In this document: piece after piece, positions 35,421 to 44,483 of the stretch
Position numbering within the stretch: the first letter of the stretch is position 1
Layout of the letters: each line of letters begins with the position of its first letter
Assembly: GCA_964490015.1 (NCBI GenBank)
Contig: CAZBBA010000007.1
Location: forward strand, 24,500-88,499
Length of the DNA stretch: 64,000 nucleotides
Direction of reading: 5' to 3'
Source of the DNA: Perlabentimonas sp964490015
GTDB taxonomy: Bacteria > Bacteroidota > Bacteroidia > Bacteroidales > Tenuifilaceae
Translations under genes and position numbers: made by a program
The notes under the pieces: model-generated
The model's input: only the letters and a program-made list of their open reading frames with translations
The model's database searches: none
What the model was told of the DNA's origin: nothing

Positions 35421-37874
35421 GTGAAAAGATTCCCCTTAGCCATTTTCCTCGCCATTATTTCATTCCCATTATACTCCCAAAATATTCTTAAGGGAAAAAT
35501 TGTAGATAGGGAATCGGGTGTTCCCCTACCATTTGTCAGCATTGTTTACAACGAACGTGGCCAAGGAATTACCACCGATTTGGATGGGCTATTCGAGCTA
35601 AACACTCCTGTACCTGTAAACGAGATTAGAACAAGCTATGTAGGTTACTCGCCCGAAATAGTAGTAATTGATCCCAAAAGTTATACTCGGCCATTGCTAA
35701 TTGGGCTTAGGCCCATTTCGTATAACCTCGATGAGGTTTTTATTCGACCGGGAATTAATCCTGCGCACCGGATAATTGAGGCGGTATACCAAAATCGCGA
35801 GAAAAATAACCCCGAGCGTCTGCCAGAGTTCCGCTACAACAGCTACAATAAGATGTACTTCACCGCTGTTCGCGATACTATTAGGGCTAAAGAAAGAGAT
35901 AATTCAACCGACTCGTTAGAGCTAAAGGTCGAAAAAGTGCTTCGCCGCCAACATATTTTGATGATGGAATCGGTAACCGAGCGTATTTACATGCATCCGG
36001 GAAGAAGCCACGAAACAGTTCTAGCCTCAAAGGTTTCGGGAATGAAGGATCCTCTTCTGTCTTTTTTGGCCACACAGTACCAGTCCTTCTCGTTTTACCC
36101 CGAACAGCTAAACCTGGGAGGCAGGTTTTACCTCAACCCCATTAGCCGAAACAGTAACCGGCGTTACCTTTTTATCCTTGAGGATACCCTTTTCACTCCA
36201 AGCGCCGATACTCTTTTCATAATATCGTTCCGTCCGTTGCAAAACCGAAATTTTGCAGCACTTCAGGGAGTAATGAGCATCAACTCCAATGGCTACGCCA
36301 TTCAAAACGTGATTGCCGATCCGGTGGAGCCACCCTCGCCAATGTTCAACATTAAGATTCAGCAGCGGTACGAGCTAATCGATTGCATACAGTGGTTTCC
36401 TGTGGAGTTGAACACAACCTTATACCTCAACACTGCCAACGTTCAGGTGCAGGATACAACAAACCGCCAAACGATTCGAATGCAGATGGTGGGCGTAGGG
36501 AGTAGCTATATAAGAAACATTGATCTACGACCAAACCTGCGAGCCCGCGATTTTAGCCACGTGGAGGTGAGTTTCGATCCGCTGGCTTCGATCCGCACCG
36601 AAGATTTCTGGTTGCAGTACAGAGGCGATTCCCTTTCCAAACAGGAGCTGCGAACGTATCACTTTGTCGATAGCATTAGCCAAAAGGCAAATCTCGATAG
36701 GATAATGGGCATGTTCGATGCGCTTATTATGGGAAAAGTTCCCATTGGACTTTTCAACCTCAACCTTAACCAAATTCTCGACTATAACCGATTTGAGGGT
36801 TACCGGCTTGGACTTGGTCTCGAAACAAATTCTCGGATTTCGCAGTGGTTTACCCTGGGCGGGTACTATGCCTACGGTTTTAAGGATAAACAAGATAAAT
36901 TTGGAGGATTTGGAAAGATTAGAATCAGCAAGCGGCATCAGTTTTATATTGAGGGACAATACCAAAACGATGTTCGTGAACCCGGCGAAGTAACCTTCGA
37001 AAAGCAGTTTGGCCTGATTAATACTGATCTGTTCCGTAGCTTTATGATCGATAGAATGGATTACATTGAGCGGTTCTCCACACGATTAAACTTTAGGATT
37101 CTTAAACGATTTACCATTGGATTTGCGGGTTCTAAAACCAGCTACAACATAGCCTCGGGGAATGATTTTAACCATCCTTCCCTAGCATCACCGAGCAGTT
37201 TCACAACCAACGAGCTGGGCGTGGAGCTGAAATTTGCCAAACGCGAAGCCTACATCGAAACCATAAAAGGGCTTATGCCCTTTGAGTTTGAGCATCCTGT
37301 AATTTGGGTAAATCTTTATAAGGGATTTGAATACAGCGGCACCGGATTCGACTACACCCGAATGGAGGCAAAGTTTACTCACAAGGTAAGCCATAAACTT
37401 ATAGGAAAAACATCATTATCAATCTGCGGAGGGCAAATCCATGGAGATGTACCTACCCCGCTACTGTACTTTGCACCCGGAAGCATGGATAAGTACCCGT
37501 TCGATGCCACGCATTCATTCGGCACAATGCATCCCTTCGAATTTGTTTCCGATAGGTATGCCTACGCTTTCCTGCGGCATAACCTTGGCGAATTGCTCTG
37601 GAAAACCCGATCAAAGCTATTCAAACCTCAATTTGAACTGGTTCAAAACTTTGCCATTGGCGATTACACGCAAAATCCAATGCACATTTTTTCGCTCAAT
37701 CAACCCCAAACCCTCAGCAAAGGCTTTTTCGAAAGCGGGTTACTTATTAATGGCATAATATCAAACCCCTTTTACTCCATTGGAGTTGGTGGATACTACC
37801 GTTGGGGAAGCTATGCACATGCTAGCTGGCAGGATAATTTTGCCCTTAAGCTAACCCTAGCCACCAGCTTTTAA
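35421..37874 (+). CDS. DUF5686 outer membrane protein with carboxypeptidase-like regulatory domain
   Basis: I choose the GTG at 35421: the frame's earlier GTG at 35376 lies on the -7 box, and the later one gives a good signal peptide (MKRFPLAIFLAIISFPLYSQ). The 817-residue protein continues with a CarboxypepD_reg-like beta-sandwich ('GKIVDRESGVPLPFVSIVYN', about 20-100), then a long beta-strand-rich region matching DUF5686, ending in alternating hydrophobic strands that look like a beta-barrel. This is a Bacteroidota-specific outer membrane family of unknown function, often treated as a TonB-receptor relative without a plug. Confidence 0.85.
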   Translation: MKRFPLAIFLAIISFPLYSQNILKGKIVDRESGVPLPFVSIVYNERGQGITTDLDGLFELNTPVPVNEIRTSYVGYSPEIVVIDPKSYTRPLLIGLRPISYNLDEVFIRPGINPAHRIIEAVYQNREKNNPERLPEFRYNSYNKMYFTAVRDTIRAKERDNSTDSLELKVEKVLRRQHILMMESVTERIYMHPGRSHETVLASKVSGMKDPLLSFLATQYQSFSFYPEQLNLGGRFYLNPISRNSNRRYLFILEDTLFTPSADTLFIISFRPLQNRNFAALQGVMSINSNGYAIQNVIADPVEPPSPMFNIKIQQRYELIDCIQWFPVELNTTLYLNTANVQVQDTTNRQTIRMQMVGVGSSYIRNIDLRPNLRARDFSHVEVSFDPLASIRTEDFWLQYRGDSLSKQELRTYHFVDSISQKANLDRIMGMFDALIMGKVPIGLFNLNLNQILDYNRFEGYRLGLGLETNSRISQWFTLGGYYAYGFKDKQDKFGGFGKIRISKRHQFYIEGQYQNDVREPGEVTFEKQFGLINTDLFRSFMIDRMDYIERFSTRLNFRILKRFTIGFAGSKTSYNIASGNDFNHPSLASPSSFTTNELGVELKFAKREAYIETIKGLMPFEFEHPVIWVNLYKGFEYSGTGFDYTRMEAKFTHKVSHKLIGKTSLSICGGQIHGDVPTPLLYFAPGSMDKYPFDATHSFGTMHPFEFVSDRYAYAFLRHNLGELLWKTRSKLFKPQFELVQNFAIGDYTQNPMHIFSLNQPQTLSKGFFESGLLINGIISNPFYSIGVGGYYRWGSYAHASWQDNFALKLTLATSF

Positions 37875-37906
37875 TCGAAAAAGAGCGAAATAGCCCAAAA
37901 TCTTGC

Positions 37907-37914
37907 TATCTTTG
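37907..37914 (+). promoter_or_regulatory. Putative Bacteroidota -7 box (TATCTTTG)
   Basis: TATCTTTG lies 28 bases before the era ATG. Confidence 0.6.
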
Positions 37915-37942
37915 CAGCCCAAAAAAATTGTAATTCAGCACA

Positions 37943-38821
37943 ATGGCACACCGTTCAGGATTTGTAAATATTATTGGCAACCCCAACGTGGGTAAGTCAA
38001 CACTAATGAACGCCCTGGTGGGCGAGCGCCTTTCGATTATCACCAGTAAGGCTCAAACCACGCGCCACCGCATAATGGGTATAGTGAATGGCGAGGATTT
38101 TCAGATTGTATATTCCGATACTCCAGGGGTTCTCAAACCCGCTTATAAGCTACAGGAGTCGATGATGCGTTTTGTGAAAGAGGCGCTGGAGGATGCCGAT
38201 GTAATTCTCTACATCACCGATACGCAGGAAACTCCCAATAAAAATCAGGAATTCCTCGACTCGCTTGGCAAGCAGGAAGTGCCAATTATCCTTGTCATAA
38301 ACAAGGTTGACTTAAGTGACCAGTCGAAGTTGGAAGGCATGGTGCAGATGTGGCAGAACATGCTGCCAAAGGCCATAATTATTCCCGCCTCGGCGCTGCA
38401 CAGTTTTAACCTTGAGCCCATTTTCAACGCCATTGTTAAAAACCTACCCGAAGGGCCAGAGTTTTTTCCCAAGGACACGCTCACTGACCGGACACTCAGG
38501 TTTTTTGCCTCCGAGATAATTCGCGAAAAGGTGCTTACCACCTATCAAAAGGAGATACCCTACTCGGTGGAGGTTGTAATTGAAGAGTACATTGAGGGTG
38601 ACGATATCGACAGGATTAGGGCGCTAATATACGTTGCCCGCGAAACGCAAAAGGGCATAATAATTGGCCACCAGGGCAAGATGCTGAAAAAGGTAGGAAC
38701 CGAAGCCCGGCTGGAGTTAGAGAAGTTTTTGGATAAAAAGGTTTTCCTCGAGATGTACGTAAAAGTTGATCCCAACTGGCGCGACGATGAGGCTAAGCTG
38801 AAGAGGTTTGGGTATTTATAG
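37943..38821 (+). CDS. era: GTPase Era
   Basis: The 292-residue protein has the GTPase motifs GNPNVGKST (about residues 11-19), DTPG and NKVD, followed by a C-terminal KH domain ('VARETQKGIIIGHQGKMLKK'). Era binds the 3' end of 16S rRNA and takes part in 30S assembly. It is followed 91 bases later by der, a usual arrangement in Bacteroidota. The 16S 3' end that it would bind is at the right edge of this window. Confidence 0.97.
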   Translation: MAHRSGFVNIIGNPNVGKSTLMNALVGERLSIITSKAQTTRHRIMGIVNGEDFQIVYSDTPGVLKPAYKLQESMMRFVKEALEDADVILYITDTQETPNKNQEFLDSLGKQEVPIILVINKVDLSDQSKLEGMVQMWQNMLPKAIIIPASALHSFNLEPIFNAIVKNLPEGPEFFPKDTLTDRTLRFFASEIIREKVLTTYQKEIPYSVEVVIEEYIEGDDIDRIRALIYVARETQKGIIIGHQGKMLKKVGTEARLELEKFLDKKVFLEMYVKVDPNWRDDEAKLKRFGYL

Positions 38822-38870
38822 AGGAAAAGTGACGAGTGATGGGTGACGGGATTCAACATCAACCTTAAAC
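38822..38870 (+). repeat. Short copy of a dispersed low-complexity intergenic repeat
   Basis: Between era and der lies AAAGTGACGAGTGATGGGTG and neighbouring GTGACGG words. The string AAAGTGACGAGTGA recurs at about 52179. See the longer copies at 40222 and 52140. Confidence 0.5.
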
Positions 38871-38912
38871 CCAAAAGTTGTAAAATTTTACAAAAGAAAT
38901 TATACTGGAAAC

Positions 38913-40220
38913 ATGGGAAATATAGTAGCAATAGTAGGGCGACCCAATGTGGGCAAATCAACACTTTTTAACCGGCTTATTGGCCAACGCAAGGCCATTG
39001 TCGACGAGGTATCTGGTGTTACCCGCGACCGAATATACGGCAAATCGGACTGGAATGGTGTTGAGTTCTCGGTGATCGATACTGGTGGTTGGGTGGTAAA
39101 CTCCGAAGACATCTTTGAGGGTGAAATCCGCAAGCAGGTTAAGATCGCAATTGATGAGGCCGATGTTATTCTTTTCCTTGTCGATACATCAACTGGAATT
39201 ACTGATATGGATAATGAGGTTGCCAACCTTTTACGTCGCTCGGAGAAAAAAGTGATTCTTGTGGCTAACAAGGTGGATAACTACCAGCGTCAGCAGGAAT
39301 CGTACGAGTTCTATAACTTAGGCCTAGGCGATATCTGGTCTATCTCCGCGATGAATGGTAGCGGCACTGGCGACCTGCTCGACGAAGTGCTTAAGTACTT
39401 TAAAAAGGATACAACCGAGGAGGAGGAAACCGAAATTCCTCGTATTTCCATTGTTGGACGACCAAACGTAGGCAAATCATCACTTATAAACGCGCTGGTT
39501 GGCGAGGAGCGCAATATTGTGACCCCAATTGCGGGTACAACTCGCGACTCTATTCACAGCCGTTACAACAAGTTTGGTCACGATTTCATTATCATTGATA
39601 CCGCCGGGCTTCGCAAAAAAGGCAAAGTAACCGAGGATCTGGAGTTCTACTCCGTGATGCGCTCCATCAGAACTATCGAAAATTCCGATGTATGTATACT
39701 AATGGTTGATGCCACTCAGGGTATTGAATCGCAGGATATGCATATTTACAACCTTATCCTCAAGAATCGCAAGGGTGTGGTGTTGGTAGTAAACAAGTGG
39801 GATTTAGTTGAAAAAGAGAACAACACCACAGCCGAGTACACCGCTGCCATTAAAGAGCGCATAGCGCCCTTCAACGATATTCCCATTATTTTCACATCGG
39901 CAATCACCAAGCAGCGAATTCTTAAGGTGCTTGAGGAGGCTATGGTTGTTTACGAAAACCGCAAACGGCGCATTCCCACATCTACCCTTAACGAGTTTAC
40001 TCAGCAGGTTGTGGATGCTTATCCACCTCCTGCATGGAAAGGGAAATTTATTAAGATTAAGTACGCAACGCAGCTACCCACGTATGCTCCTTCCTTCGCG
40101 TTTTTCTGTAATCTCCCTCAATACATCCGGGAGCCTTACAAGCGATACATAGAGAATAAACTCAGAGAACATTTTAACTTCTCGGGAGTCCCCATTCAGG
40201 TTTTCTTTAGGAAAAAGTAG
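38913..40220 (+). CDS. der: Ribosome biogenesis GTPase Der
   Basis: The 435-residue protein contains two tandem GTPase domains: first GRPNVGKST, DTGG, NKVD; second GRPNVGKSS (about 180), DTAGLRKKGK, NKWD; then a KH-like C-terminal domain ('RIPTSTLNEFTQQVVDAYPP'). Der (EngA) acts in 50S subunit assembly. The full set of motifs is intact. It directly precedes a low-complexity repeat region and is convergent with the kinase gene beyond it. Confidence 0.97.
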   Translation: MGNIVAIVGRPNVGKSTLFNRLIGQRKAIVDEVSGVTRDRIYGKSDWNGVEFSVIDTGGWVVNSEDIFEGEIRKQVKIAIDEADVILFLVDTSTGITDMDNEVANLLRRSEKKVILVANKVDNYQRQQESYEFYNLGLGDIWSISAMNGSGTGDLLDEVLKYFKKDTTEEEETEIPRISIVGRPNVGKSSLINALVGEERNIVTPIAGTTRDSIHSRYNKFGHDFIIIDTAGLRKKGKVTEDLEFYSVMRSIRTIENSDVCILMVDATQGIESQDMHIYNLILKNRKGVVLVVNKWDLVEKENNTTAEYTAAIKERIAPFNDIPIIFTSAITKQRILKVLEEAMVVYENRKRRIPTSTLNEFTQQVVDAYPPPAWKGKFIKIKYATQLPTYAPSFAFFCNLPQYIREPYKRYIENKLREHFNFSGVPIQVFFRKK

Positions 40221-40221
40221 T

Positions 40222-40440
40222 TGGGAGGAGTTGGAAGACAGAATACAGAAGAAGGAAGCATGGAGCATGGAGCATAGAGCAGAGGGCAAAGAGCAGAGAG
40301 CGAAGCAAACTCTATGTCTCTATGTGTTTTACTGATTGGTTGATCTGCCTGTCGCAGATTGATTAACTGGTTGGCTGATTGACTGATTGACTGATTGGAT
40401 AGAATTGCCAACTGCATTTTGCCAACTGATGATTAAGGGT
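40222..40440 (+). repeat. Low-complexity dispersed repeat, purine-rich copy
   Basis: The first half is purine-rich and built of words such as GAAGACAGAATACAGAAGAA, GCATGGAGCATGG and AGAGCAGAGGGC, then CTCTATGTCTCTATGTGTTT. The reverse complement of about 52320-52420 has the same words in the same order (AGCAGAGGGCAAGAAGACAG, GCATGGAGCAGAGAGCGAAG, CTATGTGCCTATGTG). The second half is a tandem array of GATTGACT-like units (40371-40398). There is no coding frame with gene-like composition. It fills the gap between der and the convergent hybrid kinase gene. Confidence 0.7.
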
Positions 40441-40527
40441 GAAGAGAGCGGGCTATCATTAGTCTATCCAAAAACAGAAGCCTTAGGGTACAGGCAAGAA
40501 TCAAACAAACATCAACTATCAAGAAAA

Positions 40528-43500
40528 TTACTCCCGAAGATACTTGCTAATAAGGGTAAGCATTTGCGTGCGGTCGATGGGTTTGGAAATATGATCGTCG
40601 CAGCCAGCTTGTATCGCCTTATCGCGATCCGAGGCAAAAGCGTAGGCTGTTTGAGCAATAATCGGTAAATCTGCCCTTATCCTCTTTATTTGTCCTGTAG
40701 CGGCATAGCCGTCGAGTTTGGGCATTTTAATATCCATAAGCACAATATCAAACCCGGGGTTACTCCGCACCAGTTCCACAGCCTCTTGGCCGTTGGTTGC
40801 TCGGGTTAACTTAAAGTTCTGGGCAGAGAGTATCTCCTTGATGTAGTAATAGTTTACATCGTCGTCCTCCGCCACAAGAATATTTACCTGCCGCTCAATT
40901 GGGTTGATAGGTTGCTCGTAGGAAATATACTCTACCAGCTGGTTATCGACCACCTGCCTGTAGGGAAGGGTAAAACGGAAAGTTGAGCCTTTGTCCTTGA
41001 GCGATTCAACCCAGATCTCACCGCCCAGTTTTTTTACAAATGCTTTGGATATGGCTAAACCCAATCCAGTGCCCCCGGTTTGTTCCGAAATTCGGGTTTC
41101 TACCTGACTAAATCGCTCAAAAATCGTATCAAAATCCTCGGGCGATATTCCAACGCCAGTATCCTCAACAAAAAACTGTAAGTATTTGCCCTTTTGAGTA
41201 TATCCAAAATGGATGTTTCCTTCATGGGTAAACTTAAGGGCGTTTATTAACAGGTTATTGATTATCTGCCTAACCCGTCCTGCATCGGTACGAATTAGCG
41301 ACAGCTCATCGGGTAAACCCTTTGAATACGTTAACTCTAAACCTTTCTCGTTGGCCTTGGGGCGGAAAAGCAAAAACTGCTCGTGAAGTATCTGGTTTAG
41401 GTTTACGTCTGATTCGCTGATGGTAATCTGATTCGCTTCAATCTTGGAGATATCAATTAAATCGTTAATAATGCCCAGTAGCTGCCGGCCGCAACTCTGC
41501 ACCACATCCACATACTCCTTCACATCTACCTCCGAAACATTGGGGTTGGTGAGTAGCTGCGAAAAACCAAGGATTCCATTCATTGGCGTGCGGATCTCGT
41601 GACTCATATTGGCTAGGAATGCCGATTTAAGACGATCGCTCTCTTCGGCCTTTTGCTTTGCCTCGTAAAGTTCTTCGTTTATTACCCTGTACTCCTCGTT
41701 CTGGGCTTCAATCTCGTGGGTTTTCTGGATTAGCTCCTCCTCCACCAACTTACGATCGGTAATATCGCGGTAAATACCATACACAGCAATTTTTCCACCC
41801 TGGAAATATATGGGTTTACCAAGGATAGAGACATGAACCAGCGAGCCATCCTTCCGTTTGCGCTGAGTCTCGTGCATAAGAGTTTTGCCATCAGCAACAA
41901 TTTGGGTTAGCCCCTGACCCTCATCTTTAAGATCCTCTGGAACGATAAAGTTGTTAATGGGATTACCCACCAGTTCGCTCTGTAAGTATCCAAAAATGTT
42001 TGTGAACTCCAAGTTGCAGCGGATAACGCAGTCGTTGTGATCGAGAACAACAATCCCTTCGGGTGAACTCTCGAACAGCTGCTCAAAGTAGGCGCGTTCG
42101 AGCTGAACCAGCTCTTGGGCATTCTTGGTCTCGGTAATATCGTCGTAGGTACCAAGGACACCTATAATATTTCCGTCACCATCGCGGAGTGGAATTTTAC
42201 TGGTTCGCAACCAAATGGTAGCTCCTAGTGGAGTTGTCTGAGGTTCCTCGTAGTTCAGTTTGGGTTGTCCAGATTCCATCACTTTTCTATCATCGGCTTG
42301 GTAAAGGTGTGCTTCACTTCGCCAACCCATATCGTAATCGGTCCGCCCAATAACATTGTTAGGGTACTTAAACCCTGCGTCTCGGGCAAAGTATCTATTA
42401 CATCCCAAGAATCTTAAATTCTTATCCTTCCAGAAAACTCTAACAGGGATAGTATCGAGCACCGATTGTAACAGATTATTGGAATCACGCAACTTTTCCT
42501 CCATAATCTTTCGTTCGGTAATATCCATATGGGTTCCCACAATGCGCAAGGGCTTTTGCTTTTCGTCGCGTTCAACGGTTTTCCCCCTTGCATGAATCCA
42601 TCTCCAATCCCCATCCTTTGCTTTAAGCCTAAACTCAACGTTAAATTCTGGAATCTGCTCGTTAACATACTTGTTGATCAGAACTTTGGTAAAGGAAGCG
42701 TCATCGGGGTGAAGGAGATTCTCCCAACTTTTGAAACTAGCTTCAAACTCACCGGGTTCGTAGCCCAGCATGGTGTAGTATCTATCGCTAAAAAATACGG
42801 CGTTGGTTTGCAGATCCCAATCCCATATGCCATCGTTAGTGGCATCCACCACCTGACGGAAAAACCTCTCGGTTCTACTGTGGAGTTCTTCTAGTCTTTT
42901 ACGGTCGGTGATATCACGTGATATTCCAAAGGTTCCAATGATGTTGCCCTGCTTGTCACGCAAAGGTGCTTTCGTGGTAGAAACCCAGGTTATATGCCCA
43001 TCGGGCCATATCTCTTTCTCTACCAATCCGGCAATGGGTTTACCGGTTTCAATTATTTTCTGCTCAATAATTCGAGCCATTTGGGCATGCTCCGGGGCAA
43101 AAAAATCGGCATCAGTTTTCCCGATTATTTCCTCGGGGCTTGAGCAGTTAAACCTTGATACAACATCTTTGCTCACCCGTATAAACCTTGATTCAATATC
43201 CTTAAAATAGATTTGATCCAGCACATTCCCCATAAGGTTGTGCATCAGTAACTGCTCATGATCGAGTTCCCACTGCGATTCTTTTCGTGATGTTATGTCT
43301 CTTACTATGCTCTGGTAGGTTCCATCGGGCATTTTTTTGGAATGCATTTCAATGTAGACCAACTGTCCATCGGGTCGCAAAATTTCACGTTCACTGACTA
43401 CAATTTCACCCTTTTCCAAAAGGTCGAACCGGAGCGGATTCTCGTCGAGCGACTGTGGACTAAAAAACTCGGTAATGTGCTTTCCCTCCACCTCCTCCTT

Positions 43501-44364
43501 GCTTTTTCCAGTAATTTTTAGAAGTTGCTGATTGGTTGAAATCACATAGCCATTACTATCACCTATTAGGAATCCATCAACGGCAAACTCAATAATATCC
43601 TTGTACTTCTTTTCACTCTCAATTAAGGCGTTCTCGAAAGCCTTTTGTTCGTCAACATTCCTGAACTCAGTAACTCGAACCATTTCCCCCATGTAGGGAA
43701 TCTGTTTCCCTCGTATCTCGAGGGCATAGGTGGTTCCATCCTTTCGCAAACCAACCGACTCGTATGACTGCTCATATCCTGTTACAATTTTCTCCATCAC
43801 TCTTTCCCGCTCGTCGGGGGCAATAAGGTTAAGGCCATTCATTCCTATTAACTCATCATGATTGTAGCCAGTCATTCTCGAAAGCTCGAAATTTGCCTCA
43901 ATAATTAACCCCTTATCGTGTACTCCAATCCCACCAAACGATGCCTCAGCCAGAGCGGCAAATCGTTGACCGCTCTCAACTGCATACTGATAATACTTAT
44001 CGAGTTGCGAAATAGGAATAAAGGTTAACAGGTAAAGAGTTCCCAATGCTTCGTCCTCAACGTCTATTTGCTTACAGGCAATGGAATACCACCGCCAATC
44101 ACCACTTTTACTTTTAAACCGGACTTCGCAAAAACTACTCTCGATGGGTAGGTGTGATGCCTCAAGAACCTCAAATTTTCCTACATCATCAGGGTGAACC
44201 ACCGATCTCCACTGATTAATGGGAAAATCCACATCATAACCCAACTCAATGGCAATGTTCCTGTTTGCAGCAAAAACGAGGAGTTTTTCATTACTCCACA
44301 CCATTGAAGTGCTCGGTAGTAAGCTTAGCAGATTTTGGAGTTCGGGTTGGGAAAGGCTAGCCAT
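40528..44364 (-). CDS. Soluble hybrid sensor histidine kinase with seven PAS domains
   Basis: The 1278-residue protein has seven PAS domains of 120-130 residues in series (about 1-900); several end with the PAC signature 'DITDRK' or 'DITERK'. Then follow HisKA (phosphoacceptor in 'MSHEIRTPMNGILGFSQLL'), an ATPase domain ('GTGLGLAISKAF') and a C-terminal receiver ('LVAEDDDVNYYYIKEIL', acceptor Asp in 'IVLMDIKMPK'). No membrane segment is seen, so it is probably cytoplasmic and senses internal signals (redox, ligand or light cannot be told). No output regulator lies beside it. It would pass phosphate to an Hpt or regulator elsewhere. Confidence 0.95.
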   Translation of the reverse strand: MASLSQPELQNLLSLLPSTSMVWSNEKLLVFAANRNIAIELGYDVDFPINQWRSVVHPDDVGKFEVLEASHLPIESSFCEVRFKSKSGDWRWYSIACKQIDVEDEALGTLYLLTFIPISQLDKYYQYAVESGQRFAALAEASFGGIGVHDKGLIIEANFELSRMTGYNHDELIGMNGLNLIAPDERERVMEKIVTGYEQSYESVGLRKDGTTYALEIRGKQIPYMGEMVRVTEFRNVDEQKAFENALIESEKKYKDIIEFAVDGFLIGDSNGYVISTNQQLLKITGKSKEEVEGKHITEFFSPQSLDENPLRFDLLEKGEIVVSEREILRPDGQLVYIEMHSKKMPDGTYQSIVRDITSRKESQWELDHEQLLMHNLMGNVLDQIYFKDIESRFIRVSKDVVSRFNCSSPEEIIGKTDADFFAPEHAQMARIIEQKIIETGKPIAGLVEKEIWPDGHITWVSTTKAPLRDKQGNIIGTFGISRDITDRKRLEELHSRTERFFRQVVDATNDGIWDWDLQTNAVFFSDRYYTMLGYEPGEFEASFKSWENLLHPDDASFTKVLINKYVNEQIPEFNVEFRLKAKDGDWRWIHARGKTVERDEKQKPLRIVGTHMDITERKIMEEKLRDSNNLLQSVLDTIPVRVFWKDKNLRFLGCNRYFARDAGFKYPNNVIGRTDYDMGWRSEAHLYQADDRKVMESGQPKLNYEEPQTTPLGATIWLRTSKIPLRDGDGNIIGVLGTYDDITETKNAQELVQLERAYFEQLFESSPEGIVVLDHNDCVIRCNLEFTNIFGYLQSELVGNPINNFIVPEDLKDEGQGLTQIVADGKTLMHETQRKRKDGSLVHVSILGKPIYFQGGKIAVYGIYRDITDRKLVEEELIQKTHEIEAQNEEYRVINEELYEAKQKAEESDRLKSAFLANMSHEIRTPMNGILGFSQLLTNPNVSEVDVKEYVDVVQSCGRQLLGIINDLIDISKIEANQITISESDVNLNQILHEQFLLFRPKANEKGLELTYSKGLPDELSLIRTDAGRVRQIINNLLINALKFTHEGNIHFGYTQKGKYLQFFVEDTGVGISPEDFDTIFERFSQVETRISEQTGGTGLGLAISKAFVKKLGGEIWVESLKDKGSTFRFTLPYRQVVDNQLVEYISYEQPINPIERQVNILVAEDDDVNYYYIKEILSAQNFKLTRATNGQEAVELVRSNPGFDIVLMDIKMPKLDGYAATGQIKRIRADLPIIAQTAYAFASDRDKAIQAGCDDHISKPIDRTQMLTLISKYLRE

Positions 44365-44483
44365 AAACAGAGAAGTTTAAAAATGGATAGGTTAAATGTA
44401 TACAAAAACTTTATAAAATAGGCTACAAACAAGCATAAATGGATAGGAAAATATTATTGGAAAGATAAAATGGGTAAAAAATA

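Noticed and set aside
40371..40398. Possible small CRISPR or VNTR array
   Set aside because: Units of 8 bases without spacers and no cas genes nearby; kept only as low-complexity repeat.
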